Source of the DNA: RUG626 sp051866775
Lineage (GTDB): Bacteria > Bacillota > Clostridia > Oscillospirales > Oscillospiraceae
Direction of reading: 5' to 3'
Assembly (NCBI GenBank): GCA_051866775.1
Contig: JBJDXR010000003.1
Span: 3,094-67,093, forward strand
DNA length: 64,000 bases
In this document: one piece after another, positions 42,889 through 51,933 of the stretch
How positions within the stretch are numbered: the stretch's first letter is position 1
Layout: every line of letters begins with the position of its first letter
Notes under the pieces: generated by a model
Database searches by the model: none
Told to the model about the DNA's origin: nothing
What the model saw: the letters and a program-made list of their open reading frames with translations, nothing else
Made by a program: the position numbers and the translations under genes

Positions 42889-43785
42889 TTATCTCACATC
42901 CGGAAGCTTGCAGTTCCGTAGAATCGTCCGGAAACGCTCCATTTTTTCCTTATCCGGGGCGGTGGTGTCGGCACAGGAATACTCCTTCCCCATGGCGATA
43001 TACTTGCTCCGGCCTGTGTCGTGGTAGGGCAGAAGTTCCACCCGCTGCATTGTTCCGCCCGCAAGGAAGCGGCCGGCCGCCTCCAGTTCTTCGTCCCGGT
43101 CGTTAAAGCCCGGGATGATGGGAAGGCGTATCCATGAGGGGCGCCCGCTCTCCCGAATGAGCCAGCGGATATTTTCAAGGATGCCCTCGTTCGTGACGCC
43201 AGTGAGACGCCGGTGAAGCGTAGGCGACATGGCCTTTATATCGCATATCATGAGGGAGGCTCTCTCGACCACCGCCCGGAAGGTGCCGCCGTCAGTAAAA
43301 CAGGAGGTCTCCACCGCGGTGTGAAGGCCCCTGGCGGCACATCCATCCAGCAGGTTGATAAGCGCCTCCGGTTGGCTCAGCGGCTCGCCGCCGGTGAAGG
43401 TCACTCCGCCGCCGGATGTGCGGTAGAACATTTCATCCCGCGCCACCTCCGAAAGGATATCCTCCGTACCGGCGTCACTGCCGGCCAGCTCCAGAGCTCC
43501 CTCCGGACACGCATCCGCGCAGGCACCGCAGCGAGTGCACAGGTTTTGGAGCATCCGGCGCTCATCCTCTGTAAAGGCGATTGCCCCATTTGGACAGACC
43601 CCGGCACAGCGGCGGCACATAACGCATTTGTTGGCGTAATACAGCAGCTCCGGCGTAGCCGTCTGGGACTCCGGATTGTGGCACCAGAGGCACCGGAGGG
43701 GACAGCCCTTAAAGAACACACTCGTCCGTATGCCCGGCCCATCCTGCACGCAGAAGTGCTGTATATCAAAAATCTTAACATCCAT
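42889..43785 (-). CDS. Glycyl-radical enzyme activase
   Basis: This 298-residue radical-SAM protein generates the glycyl radical on its partner. The radical-SAM cluster motif CPLRCLWC (CxxxCxxC) is near residue 29-36. Two ferredoxin-type clusters follow within an insertion: CVMCRRCAGVCP and CTRCGACADACP. This insertion is a mark of activases of the dehydratase/decarboxylase type; the PflA of pyruvate formate-lyase lacks it. GGEPL and the later SAM-binding strands are intact. Its ATG overlaps the stop of the partner gene by one base (TAATG). Confidence 0.95.
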   Translation of the reverse strand: MDVKIFDIQHFCVQDGPGIRTSVFFKGCPLRCLWCHNPESQTATPELLYYANKCVMCRRCAGVCPNGAIAFTEDERRMLQNLCTRCGACADACPEGALELAGSDAGTEDILSEVARDEMFYRTSGGGVTFTGGEPLSQPEALINLLDGCAARGLHTAVETSCFTDGGTFRAVVERASLMICDIKAMSPTLHRRLTGVTNEGILENIRWLIRESGRPSWIRLPIIPGFNDRDEELEAAGRFLAGGTMQRVELLPYHDTGRSKYIAMGKEYSCADTTAPDKEKMERFRTILRNCKLPDVR

Positions 43786-46070
43786 TACTTCTGTTCCATC
43801 TCGAACCGCTCAATCATGTCCTTCTGGACGCAGCGGAGCATATCGGTAAAATACAGGCTGAAGCCGCCCTTCCGCACGATCACGTGCGGGTATTCCTCAG
43901 GCTTTGCATAGGCCTTTTTCAGCAGCTCAAGGTCAACGCTATTTACCTGCACCTGCATACCGCCGCCGGATACATAGGCCCGCAGCAGCGCCTTGAATTT
44001 GTCCGTGTTCTCCTGACTTTCAAAAATACTGTCCGGCACGTAAATATCGATGGGAACGCCGCCGCTAAACCGCTTCTGAGGCAGGCGGCCGGCAGATATC
44101 ATAAGTCCCGTGGGGTCGCTCTTAATGGCGGTTATGGTCGCCCCGGCATTTTTGGCAAAGCCCTCGCCATCCATGCGGCCGTCAAGAGAGGCGTAAACGC
44201 AGCTGCCGAACTGGATATTTGCGTCGATTGTGTGGCAGGATGGCAGATAGCGGATAGGGCCGGTGTACTGCTCCTCACAGGCGTCGGCCAGAGCATCCAG
44301 TACGAATGCCGCGTTCCGGTCGGCCGCAATCTTTCCCTCTCCATATTTGTCACACCGGCGCAGTGCGGCAAGGATGTCCGCCTCTTCCTCGCTGGCGCTG
44401 TAGTTGTCCGCCGCGGCGGCGATAAGCTGCGCCAGTGTATATCTCTTCTCCTCAAACACCAATTTATCAATGGCGGTCAGTGCATCCGCCGCATGTGCGT
44501 ATCCCATAGCCAGCATGGTGACATTGTGGTACTTGACACCGCGGCCTTGGCGCACCTGACCGAAATTATATCTCTCCCGGTCCTTCCGGGGAAGAAGCGC
44601 CTCCGCCCGCTCTCCCAAGAAATGGACGGCGCTCTGGGCTCGGTCACGGCCAAAGCTGACGCAGTCGTCCAGCAGCAGCGATAGCAGCGGGTTCGGGCGG
44701 TTCAGGGCTACCCATGCGGCGCGACGCATGTTCTGGGAGGCCACATACCGGACGCAGCAACGCATGTACTCGCCGTATTTGCGCCGGATGACGTTCATAT
44801 CCCGCGGCTCCTCCGGCGTAACATCTATGTACTGCCGCAGCATCTCCGGAAGGCGCCCGCGCAGGGGCTCCCCGCAATTGACAGCCAGCTCCAGCGGCAG
44901 GTTCATGTTCAGGCAGCAGCCCCACATATCCGCAAGCTCCTTGCCGACAACCACACTGCCCATGCAGCTGTTGATGGAGAAGTCGTCCTCGTGGGACATC
45001 CCCCGGTAGTCCATGGCCTTCTTTACGTTTGCCTCCCCGTAGAAGGTCGGCTGGCCGATTTTAAAGAGTGTTCTGTCCACAACTTTGCCGTAGACATCGT
45101 CTGTTGAGTCCTCCGAAAGGCGCACGGCGATGATAGGCGCCCGATAACGGACAGTCTTTTCCACCTCAAGCAGCAGGTCTGTCAGCTCGTTCCAGCTGCT
45201 TCCCAGATTCAGCGCTCCGGAACCGTCGCCATAGCTGTCCAGCAGAAGGAAGAACTGGCACAGCAGGCGCTTGGCCTCCTCCCGGGTATAGCCGTCCGTC
45301 AGCCACTTCTTATAATAGGGCAGCAGATACTGGTCCATACGCCCCAGGGACACCGAGGCCCAGGAGCGGTCAGAGGCGGGTATGGCCGTGTGTACCAGCC
45401 ACATGGACTGCAGAGCCTCATAGAGGTCCTGCGCCGGTTCATAGGGCACGCGGCGGAGCGCCGCGATCATACGTGAAAGCTCCCCGCGACGGGTATCATC
45501 CGCCTCATTGTGCAGTTGCTCCTCCGCAAGGGCGGCAAAGCGCCCGGCCAGCATTTGAATGGTATCCACACTGTCGGCCATGGCCTGAAGGTAGTCCCGC
45601 CCGTAACCATCGGAGGAGGGCATGGCTTCCTTCGCCCTGCGGGCATAGGCCTTCAGTCCCTGCCGAAGAATATTCTCATAATCCATACAAACGTGGGACG
45701 GTGTGTAAATGCCGAAGAGCATATAGCGTCCACTGATGATGCGCTCATCCTCATACACCTTGAACTCCTCGCTGCGGGCGTACTCACGCTCGTTGGCGTC
45801 CTCCGCCGCCCGGACATAGTCCGGATCGGCAAACTTCTCCCCGTAATTGCCAGCAATCAAATCCTCATGGTTTATGCCGATGGGCAGTATCTCAAAGGCA
45901 CGGCGCAGGATGCGCCTCTCCCGGTCTGCTGCACAGATGTACTCTCCCTCGGCCTCGATCTGCTCTCTGGCCAGCCCCAGTGTCATACCTACAGGCGCGT
46001 AGGTAATGGACTTCATAAATGCTTCCAAATCAAAAAGCGAGAGCGCCTCTCTATTGTCTGTGTAGTCCAT
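43785..46070 (-). CDS. Glycyl-radical enzyme of unassigned type
   Basis: This 761-residue protein has the PFL-like barrel with glycyl-radical domain. The radical site is Gly736 in VRKGGFSLYF, 25 residues from the end. The catalytic cysteine is most likely Cys369 in SINSCMGS, at the position where dehydratases and decarboxylases have GCVE; the Glu two residues later is Ser here, and there is no Cys-Cys pair as in pyruvate formate-lyase. Other conserved segments are LELAVNCGEPL, LLSLLLDDC and FEEKRYTLAQL. ATG 46070 has AGGAGAG before it. It is followed directly by its activase. No microcompartment, small subunit or transporter gene accompanies it. Substrate is unknown. Confidence 0.9.
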   Translation of the reverse strand: MDYTDNREALSLFDLEAFMKSITYAPVGMTLGLAREQIEAEGEYICAADRERRILRRAFEILPIGINHEDLIAGNYGEKFADPDYVRAAEDANEREYARSEEFKVYEDERIISGRYMLFGIYTPSHVCMDYENILRQGLKAYARRAKEAMPSSDGYGRDYLQAMADSVDTIQMLAGRFAALAEEQLHNEADDTRRGELSRMIAALRRVPYEPAQDLYEALQSMWLVHTAIPASDRSWASVSLGRMDQYLLPYYKKWLTDGYTREEAKRLLCQFFLLLDSYGDGSGALNLGSSWNELTDLLLEVEKTVRYRAPIIAVRLSEDSTDDVYGKVVDRTLFKIGQPTFYGEANVKKAMDYRGMSHEDDFSINSCMGSVVVGKELADMWGCCLNMNLPLELAVNCGEPLRGRLPEMLRQYIDVTPEEPRDMNVIRRKYGEYMRCCVRYVASQNMRRAAWVALNRPNPLLSLLLDDCVSFGRDRAQSAVHFLGERAEALLPRKDRERYNFGQVRQGRGVKYHNVTMLAMGYAHAADALTAIDKLVFEEKRYTLAQLIAAAADNYSASEEEADILAALRRCDKYGEGKIAADRNAAFVLDALADACEEQYTGPIRYLPSCHTIDANIQFGSCVYASLDGRMDGEGFAKNAGATITAIKSDPTGLMISAGRLPQKRFSGGVPIDIYVPDSIFESQENTDKFKALLRAYVSGGGMQVQVNSVDLELLKKAYAKPEEYPHVIVRKGGFSLYFTDMLRCVQKDMIERFEMEQK

Positions 46071-46141
46071 ATTTCTCTCCTTTTCTGTAATATATCCCCC
46101 AAAAAGATACACAATCTCCCGAAAAAGTGAACTTATATAAC

Positions 46142-46170
46142 AATATACTTTTTTACCGTATTTATGTCAA
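46142..46170 (-). promoter_or_regulatory. Promoter of the glycyl-radical enzyme operon
   Basis: On the minus strand a perfect TTGACA and TATATT are separated by 17 bp, about 70 bp before the start. The 337-bp gap between this operon and prfA holds this promoter, the opposite prfA promoter and no further gene that I can support. Confidence 0.65.
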
Positions 46171-46341
46171 TATACCCAGTCATTATAAAAAGACGGTCTA
46201 TTTTTTCCGCATGGGAATAAAACGGTTTTGGAAAAACAGTAATAACCCGGCTTTTTTTGTGTATTATACAGGCAAGTGCAGCGGGAGGCGGCTGTAATTC
46301 AATACATATAAAAACACAGCAGATCATGGCCTTTGGCGAGG

Positions 46342-46370
46342 TTTACAGCTTGGGGAAAATGTGGTATTAT
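46342..46370 (+). promoter_or_regulatory. Promoter of the prfA operon
   Basis: TTTACA, 17 bp and TATTAT lie 38 bp before the prfA start. Confidence 0.65.
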
Positions 46371-46407
46371 AACAAATCAGAAAATAAGTTAAAAAAGGGT
46401 ATTATAT

Positions 46408-47475
46408 ATGCTTGAAAAGCTTGAACAGATAGAGGAAAAATATGCCGCGGCGGAGGCCCGTATGCAGACGGCGGAGGTCTACTCAGACCCGGCGCTTTAC
46501 GCCCGGCTTGCCCGGGAGCAGAAGGAGCTTGCGCCTGTGGTGGAAGTCTACCGCCGCAGAAAAAAGTGCGTCTCGGATATGGAGCAGGCGCGGAAGCTTC
46601 TGTCCGACCCGGAGCTTCGCGACATTGCTCAGGAGGAGCTTGAGAGCGCGAAGGAGCAGTTATCCCAGATAGACGAGCAGATAAAAATACTCCTGCTGCC
46701 TCGGGACCCCAATGATGAAAAAAACGTCATTTTTGAGATTCGCGGCGGCGTGGGTGGGGACGAGTCCGCGCTCTTCGCCCACGACCTCTACCGCATGTAC
46801 TCCATGTACGCCGAGTCAAAGAACTGGAAAACCGAGATAGTGAATTTAAGCGAGACGGAGCTTGGCGGCATCAAGGAGATAAGCTTTATAATCGAGGGGC
46901 AGGGGGCCTATTCCCGGCTTAAATTTGAATCAGGCGTCCACCGGGTCCAGCGTGTACCGGACACCGAATCCGGCGGAAGGATACACACCAGCACCGTGAC
47001 CGTTGCGGTGCTTCCGGAGATGGAGGAGGTCGACTTTGAGATAAACCCGGCGGATCTCCAGATTGACACCTTCCGTTCCACCGGCGCCGGGGGGCAGAAG
47101 GTAAACAAGACCGAATCGGCCATAAGGATAACCCATATACCCACAGGCACTGTCGTTGAGTGTCAGGACGAGCGCAGCCAGTATAAAAACAAGGACAGGG
47201 CGATGAAAATATTGGCCTCCCGCCTTTATGAGGCGGAGCGGCAGAAGCGGGATGCCGAGATAGCCGCTGAGCGCCGCTCTCAGGTGGGAACAGGCAGCAG
47301 AAATGAGCGCATCAGGACATATAACTTCCCTCAGGGGAGAGTGACTGACCACAGGATAAACCTGACGCTGTACAAGATCGAGCAGATAATGAACGGAGCG
47401 CTTGACGAGCTTATAGATGCGCTTATAACCGCTGATCAGGCGGAAAAGCTTAGAGCTTCGGAGGAGGATAATTGA
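46408..47475 (+). CDS. prfA: Peptide chain release factor 1
   Basis: This 355-residue factor recognises UAA and UAG and triggers release of the finished protein. The catalytic GGQ is in STGAGGQKVNKTE (about residue 230). The stop-codon-recognising tripeptide region is present (HIPTG within RITHIPTGTVVE), and RIRTYNFPQGRVTDHR is diagnostic of RF1. It overlaps the next gene by 4 nt. Its methyltransferase prmC does not follow it here. Confidence 0.98.
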   Translation: MLEKLEQIEEKYAAAEARMQTAEVYSDPALYARLAREQKELAPVVEVYRRRKKCVSDMEQARKLLSDPELRDIAQEELESAKEQLSQIDEQIKILLLPRDPNDEKNVIFEIRGGVGGDESALFAHDLYRMYSMYAESKNWKTEIVNLSETELGGIKEISFIIEGQGAYSRLKFESGVHRVQRVPDTESGGRIHTSTVTVAVLPEMEEVDFEINPADLQIDTFRSTGAGGQKVNKTESAIRITHIPTGTVVECQDERSQYKNKDRAMKILASRLYEAERQKRDAEIAAERRSQVGTGSRNERIRTYNFPQGRVTDHRINLTLYKIEQIMNGALDELIDALITADQAEKLRASEEDN

Positions 47476-48095
47476 AAACACTGGTTCTTCACAATGAGAT
47501 AACCGGGGCTGCGGATATCATCCGCGCGGGGGGACTGGCCGCGGTTCCCACAGAGACGGTCTACGGGCTGGCGGTGAATGCCCTTGACGAGAGAGCTGTC
47601 CGGAGGCTTTATGAGGCCAAGGGCAGGCCTGAAACTAAGCCCATAAGCCTTTTTGTCCCGGATATGAAAGCGGCGGAAAGGTTCTGCGCTGACATACCGG
47701 AGGAGGCATATGTACTGGCTGAGCGCTTCTGGCCGGGACCGCTTACGATGATATTTAAGCGCCGGGAGCTTGTGCCCGATATTATTACAGCGGGCGGGAA
47801 CACCGTCGGGATAAGATGCCCTGACGATAAGCTTACACTGGCACTTCTGAAGGAGACGGGGCTTCCGCTCACCGGCACCTCGGCAAACCTGTCCGGTATG
47901 CCGAACGCCGTAAATATCGGGCAGGTGCTAAAGTATTTTGACGGCGTCATCGGATGTGCGGTCGACGGCGGGGAGTGTCCGGGCGGCGTGCCGTCGACGA
48001 TAGTTGATATGACTTCAGTGCCTCCCAAAATACTCAGATTAGGCGGGATTTCCAGAGAAGAGCTTGAAGAAGCGGTACAGATGGTGATATTATGA
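47472..48095 (+). CDS. tsaC: L-threonylcarbamoyladenylate synthase
   Basis: This 207-residue Sua5/YrdC/YwlC-family protein makes threonylcarbamoyl-AMP from threonine, bicarbonate and ATP for t6A37 modification of tRNA. The conserved KxR/SxN pattern shows as AAVPTETVYGLAVNA, KGRPETKPISLFV and GTSANLSGMPN. It is the short form without the Sua5 C-terminal domain. A TTG start overlaps the prfA stop. The family partner genes (tsaB, tsaD, tsaE) are elsewhere. Confidence 0.95.
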   Translation: MKTLVLHNEITGAADIIRAGGLAAVPTETVYGLAVNALDERAVRRLYEAKGRPETKPISLFVPDMKAAERFCADIPEEAYVLAERFWPGPLTMIFKRRELVPDIITAGGNTVGIRCPDDKLTLALLKETGLPLTGTSANLSGMPNAVNIGQVLKYFDGVIGCAVDGGECPGGVPSTIVDMTSVPPKILRLGGISREELEEAVQMVIL

Positions 48096-48700
48096 TTGTT
48101 GTTGGCATAACAGGCGGTACCGGCGCCGGCAAGACAACCGCGCTCAGCGTGCTCTCAAAAATGGGGGCGGCTGTTATAGACTGCGATCAGGTCTACCACG
48201 GGCTTCTCAAAAGCTCGCGGGATATGCTGGCTGCTATAGACAGGCGCTTTCCCGGAGTTTTGGATGACAGCGGGGCTCTGAACAGAAAAAAGCTGGGCAA
48301 AGCGGTATTTTCCTCGGAGCATGAGCTGAGAGAGCTTATGAATATAACATATCCGTTCATTATTGGTCAGGTGGAGGAAATACTTGAAAAAGAGCGGTCA
48401 TCAAAGAGGGGTACCGCCGCTATAGACGCCATAGGCCTTTTTGAGAGCGGGCTGTATAAGCTCTGCGATGTTACGGTTTTTGTAACGGCCGATCCGGAGA
48501 TACGCGCCCGGCGCATAATGGCCCGGGAGGGCATAAGCCTTGAATATGCGAAGCTCCGTATAAGCTCACAGAAGCCCGATGAATTTTTTAAAAGCAGGTG
48601 CGGATATACGCTGATAAATGATTTTGACAGTGAGGAGCAGTTTTCAAATCACTGCGCAGAGTTTTTCAAAAATATATTAGGAGGCAGTCAAAATGGCTGA
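48092..48700 (+). CDS. coaE: Dephospho-CoA kinase
   Basis: This 202-residue P-loop kinase performs the last step of coenzyme A synthesis. The P-loop is GGTGAGKTT, the substrate Asp lies in VIDCDQV, and the lid has ARRIMAREGIS. Overlaps of 4 nt with the gene before (ATGA) and 8 nt with the gene behind indicate a compact operon. Confidence 0.96.
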   Translation: MIVVGITGGTGAGKTTALSVLSKMGAAVIDCDQVYHGLLKSSRDMLAAIDRRFPGVLDDSGALNRKKLGKAVFSSEHELRELMNITYPFIIGQVEEILEKERSSKRGTAAIDAIGLFESGLYKLCDVTVFVTADPEIRARRIMAREGISLEYAKLRISSQKPDEFFKSRCGYTLINDFDSEEQFSNHCAEFFKNILGGSQNG

Positions 48701-50078
48701 TTTAAGAGACGAGCTTTTTTACAAGCAGAAAAATTTAGGTGACATCGTTGACGGTGCGGAGAGGCGCCTGTCTGACGATTACTGCGCGAAGTACATGGAT
48801 TTTATGAGCAGGGCCAAGACTGAGCGCGAGGCGGTAGCGGAGGCGATCCGGCTTGCCGAGGCCGCCGGCTTTACCGAGTTTGACATGAAAAAGTCCCTCA
48901 AGCCCGGTGACAAGATCTACAGGAGCGTCCGTGGGAAGGCGCTGCTTCTGGCTGTCATGGGGGAGAAGTCCATGGCGGAGGGCTGCCATATAGCCGCCGC
49001 GCACATAGATTCCCCGCGCCTCGATCTAAAGCAGGTGCCGCTCTATGAGGACGGCGAGATCGCGTACTTTAAGACCCACTATTACGGCGGTATACGCAAG
49101 TACCAATGGGTCACCATCCCGCTTGAGCTGCACGGCGTTGTTGTTACACGTGACGGTAAGATCCGCAATATAAAGATCGGCTGTGACGAAAACGACCCGG
49201 TATTCATAATAAGCGACCTGCTCCCGCATCTGGCGGCTTCCCAGTCAAAAAAGACCCTGTCGGAGGCCATACCCGGCGAGAACCTGAATATTATCCTCGG
49301 CAGCATGCCCCTCAAAGACGATGAGGGAGCCGACCGGGTAAAGCTGGCGGTAATGAAGCTCTTTTTTGATAAGTACGGCATCACTGAGGAGGACTTCCTC
49401 TCGGCGGAGCTTGAGGCCGTCCCGGCGCTTCCCGTGCGCGATGTTGGACTTGACCGCTCGATGATCGGCGCTTACGGGCATGACGACCGCGTCTGCGCGT
49501 TTGCGGAGCTTCAGGCGATCCTGGAGCTGGAAAAGCCGGAAAAGACAGCTGTATGCATCCTTGCCGATAAGGAGGAAATAGGCTCTGAGGGCGTCTCGGG
49601 TATGCAGTCCGAGGCCTTTGAGTGCTTCATGACGGATATATGCGACCAGCAGAAGGTAAAACTCATGCACTGCTTTGAGAATTCACTCTGCATATCCGCC
49701 GACGTGACAAACGCCTTCGACCCGACATATCCGGAGGTGTCGGATAAGAGGAATAACTGCAAGCTGAATTACGGTATCGGCATCGCCAAGTTCACAGGAC
49801 GCGGCGGCAAGTCAGGATCAAACGACGCATCCGCCGAGGTAGTGGGGCGCGTGCGCAGGATATTCGGAGAAAACGGAGTCGTCTGGCAGCTTGGAGAGCT
49901 GGGCAAGGTGGACGAGGGCGGCGGAGGAACTGTCGCCATGTATATGTCCCGCCGCAACATTGACACCATAGACGCGGGAGTTCCCGTGCTCTCTATGCAT
50001 TCACCGTATGAGATTGTCTCAAAGCTTGACTGCTACATGACCTATAAGGGCATGAAGGCCGTATACAATGAAAAATAA
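48693..50078 (+). CDS. M18 family aminopeptidase
   Basis: This 461-residue cobalt/zinc aminopeptidase I-type enzyme has the metal-binding motifs AAHIDSPRLD, DKEEIGSEGVSG, SADVTNAFDP and the late MHSPYEI. These mark the M18 family, which forms large tetrahedral dodecamers and removes acidic or neutral N-terminal residues. It is cytoplasmic. It starts inside coaE and ends with a terminator hairpin 23 bp behind its stop. Confidence 0.96.
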   Translation: MADLRDELFYKQKNLGDIVDGAERRLSDDYCAKYMDFMSRAKTEREAVAEAIRLAEAAGFTEFDMKKSLKPGDKIYRSVRGKALLLAVMGEKSMAEGCHIAAAHIDSPRLDLKQVPLYEDGEIAYFKTHYYGGIRKYQWVTIPLELHGVVVTRDGKIRNIKIGCDENDPVFIISDLLPHLAASQSKKTLSEAIPGENLNIILGSMPLKDDEGADRVKLAVMKLFFDKYGITEEDFLSAELEAVPALPVRDVGLDRSMIGAYGHDDRVCAFAELQAILELEKPEKTAVCILADKEEIGSEGVSGMQSEAFECFMTDICDQQKVKLMHCFENSLCISADVTNAFDPTYPEVSDKRNNCKLNYGIGIAKFTGRGGKSGSNDASAEVVGRVRRIFGENGVVWQLGELGKVDEGGGGTVAMYMSRRNIDTIDAGVPVLSMHSPYEIVSKLDCYMTYKGMKAVYNEK

Positions 50079-50100
50079 TACATTCAGTTAATATGAATAA

Positions 50101-50143
50101 CACCCCCTTCTGTGAGGAAACTTACCGGAAGGGGGTGCTTTTT
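50101..50143 (+). terminator. Terminator-like hairpin that contains the tepA ribosome-binding site
   Basis: CACCCCCTTC and GAAGGGGGTG form a perfect 10-bp stem with a 17-nt loop, followed by CTTTTT and then directly the tepA start codon. The 3' arm is the only Shine-Dalgarno sequence of tepA, so a formed hairpin would both end upstream transcription and hide the site. Confidence 0.75.
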
Positions 50144-50896
50144 ATGCTAGATGACATAAACGAGCAGAGCGGAGCCGATAACGACGGCAAACAGGGCGGC
50201 GCTCCGGAGGACATATACCAGAAGGATCAGATTCAGGACATGGGTTCGTCCACCGTCACAACAAACAAAGGAACGATCCATTGCCTTACCATAGTCGGGC
50301 AGATAGAGGGACACCAGATTCTGCCATCGGATACAAAGACGACGAAGTACGAGCACGTTATGCCCCAGCTTGCCGCCATTGAGGAGGCCGAGGAGATAGA
50401 CGGGCTTTTGATACTGCTAAACACGGTAGGGGGAGATGTGGAGGCGGGGCTTGCCATAGCTGAGCTTATCGCCAGTATGTCAAAGCCCACTGTATCGCTG
50501 GTATTGGGAGGGGGACACTCAATCGGCGTACCGCTTGCTGTCGCGGCGGATATGTCCATGATCGCGCCATCCGCGGCCATGACCATACACCCGGTGAGGC
50601 TCACCGGCGTGGTGATAGGCGTACCCCAGACCTATAACTATTTCGGCAAGATACAAGAGCGCATCGTCCGGTTCGTGACGGAGAATTCCCATATAAGCCG
50701 CGAACGCTTTACGGAGATGATGCTTAAAACCGGAGAGCTTGCAGCCGATGTGGGGACGGTCATATACGGCGAGGAGGCTGTGGAGTCCGGCCTTATCGAC
50801 AGGCTGGGAGGGCTTTCTGACGCACTAGGCTATCTGCACGGAAAGATAGAGGAGAGAAAAAGGGAGAAGGATAAGCCTCAAAGCCCCTTAGAATAA
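50144..50896 (+). CDS. tepA: ClpP-like peptidase TepA
   Basis: This 250-residue serine-type peptidase of the ClpP/crotonase fold belongs to the TepA/YmfB group. The oxyanion strand is GGDVEAGLAI, the catalytic Ser is in GGGHSIGVPLAV and the His in MTIHPVRL. It has no membrane segment. The ATG at 50144 is preferred over an upstream in-frame one because GGGGGTG lies 6 nt before it. In Bacillus TepA is connected with protein export and spore formation. In many Firmicutes it neighbours spoIIIE/ftsK; that gene is not here. Confidence 0.93.
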   Translation: MLDDINEQSGADNDGKQGGAPEDIYQKDQIQDMGSSTVTTNKGTIHCLTIVGQIEGHQILPSDTKTTKYEHVMPQLAAIEEAEEIDGLLILLNTVGGDVEAGLAIAELIASMSKPTVSLVLGGGHSIGVPLAVAADMSMIAPSAAMTIHPVRLTGVVIGVPQTYNYFGKIQERIVRFVTENSHISRERFTEMMLKTGELAADVGTVIYGEEAVESGLIDRLGGLSDALGYLHGKIEERKREKDKPQSPLE

Positions 50897-50899
50897 AAA

Positions 50900-50930
50900 G
50901 AAAGCCGCCTTTCTTGGCGGCTTTCGGTAT
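50900..50930. terminator. Bidirectional terminator
   Basis: GAAAGCCGCC pairs perfectly with GGCGGCTTTC around a 6-nt loop. It serves tepA and the convergent mutarotase-like gene. Confidence 0.85.
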
Positions 50931-50939
50931 ATCAGGCGG

Positions 50940-51818
50940 TCAGTCATTAAATGTCCATTTGCGGCTGTAGGTTATAACTTTGCCCGGCTCCAGCGTAAAT
51001 TGGTTATACACCTCTGGCGAGATCACATTGTCAAATGCCCAGACCGGCACGGACGAAGGGGCAAAGGAGACCTCCTCGGTAACTGTGGCGGGGGAATCTG
51101 AGTGGGAGAGCGTCCATGAAAAGGGTACTGATCTGTCTATATCCTCTCCGCCCACAGTGATGATGCTGGATACTGTATTAGGCCCGTCAAAGGACATTCC
51201 GCGTCCCTTGCCGATAAAATGAGTTCCGGCAGTGGGGGCGCGACGCCCGTCAAGAGGTACGCAGGCAGGGATTGACAGCATATGCTTCGGTCCTGTGGGG
51301 TGGGCGTCGATATTGAAGAAGTTGTGGCAGTATTCACTGAGGCTTAATGCCTTTTCACCCACGTTTTCAAATAAATACTCTATACTTATAGTGTTGCCTT
51401 CGACAGTGAGGACCTTACGCTCATGAAGCGCATAGCCCTGGCAAGGCTTAGGTGCGGTATCGAAGGTCATTGTGTTCCCCTCCCGAAGGACGGATATTGG
51501 GAATGGATCCACCTCATAGGGAATGTATATCTCGTAAGGCTTATCGTCCGGCTTTGTGAGGACGCCAATTCCAAATTTAGGGACCTTTCCGCCGGCCGGG
51601 GTGGAGTCCCAAAGATCATCCTTTATCTCATTGCACATCCCGACACCGCCGGAGGTGGGCTGCGGAAGATCGGTCGGCTCCACGACGCAGAATTCGTGGT
51701 CTCCATCAAGAACGACGCTGGGTATGAAAATTGCCCTGTCAAAGCGGCGGGTCGTGTTTGGAAATTCACCGGGACCGCAGACTTTGACACGCAGTCGGGA
51801 GGTCTCAAGTATTGTCAT
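50940..51818 (-). CDS. Galactose mutarotase-like protein
   Basis: This 292-residue protein has the beta-sandwich pattern of the aldose epimerase / glycoside-hydrolase-like superfamily: a wedge of short beta strands, the pair NFFNIDAHPTGPKH with a possible active-site His, and the late Glu/Phe-rich FTLEPGKVITYSRKW end. No signal peptide. It may convert sugar anomers or bind sugar; the exact reaction is unknown. It stands alone behind a promoter and a palindrome that look regulated. Confidence 0.75.
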   Translation of the reverse strand: MTILETSRLRVKVCGPGEFPNTTRRFDRAIFIPSVVLDGDHEFCVVEPTDLPQPTSGGVGMCNEIKDDLWDSTPAGGKVPKFGIGVLTKPDDKPYEIYIPYEVDPFPISVLREGNTMTFDTAPKPCQGYALHERKVLTVEGNTISIEYLFENVGEKALSLSEYCHNFFNIDAHPTGPKHMLSIPACVPLDGRRAPTAGTHFIGKGRGMSFDGPNTVSSIITVGGEDIDRSVPFSWTLSHSDSPATVTEEVSFAPSSVPVWAFDNVISPEVYNQFTLEPGKVITYSRKWTFND

Positions 51819-51855
51819 TTTGTGGTCAGGCTCCTTTCGGCATTTAAAAAATATG

Positions 51856-51868
51856 GTTGTATTACAAC
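51856..51868 (-). promoter_or_regulatory. Palindrome downstream of the mutarotase promoter
   Basis: GTTGT-ATT-ACAAC is a perfect 5-bp-arm palindrome located just downstream of the proposed -10 box. It could be a repressor operator. Confidence 0.35.
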
Positions 51869-51876
51869 TTTACTGT

Positions 51877-51905
51877 AATGTACCATTTTACTTCTGCTTT
51901 GTCAA
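51877..51905 (-). promoter_or_regulatory. Promoter of the mutarotase-like gene
   Basis: On the minus strand a perfect TTGACA and a moderate TACATT are separated by 17 bp, about 60 bp before the start. Confidence 0.5.
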
Positions 51906-51933
51906 AGAAAACCTGGCCGGTTTTCAAAGAATC

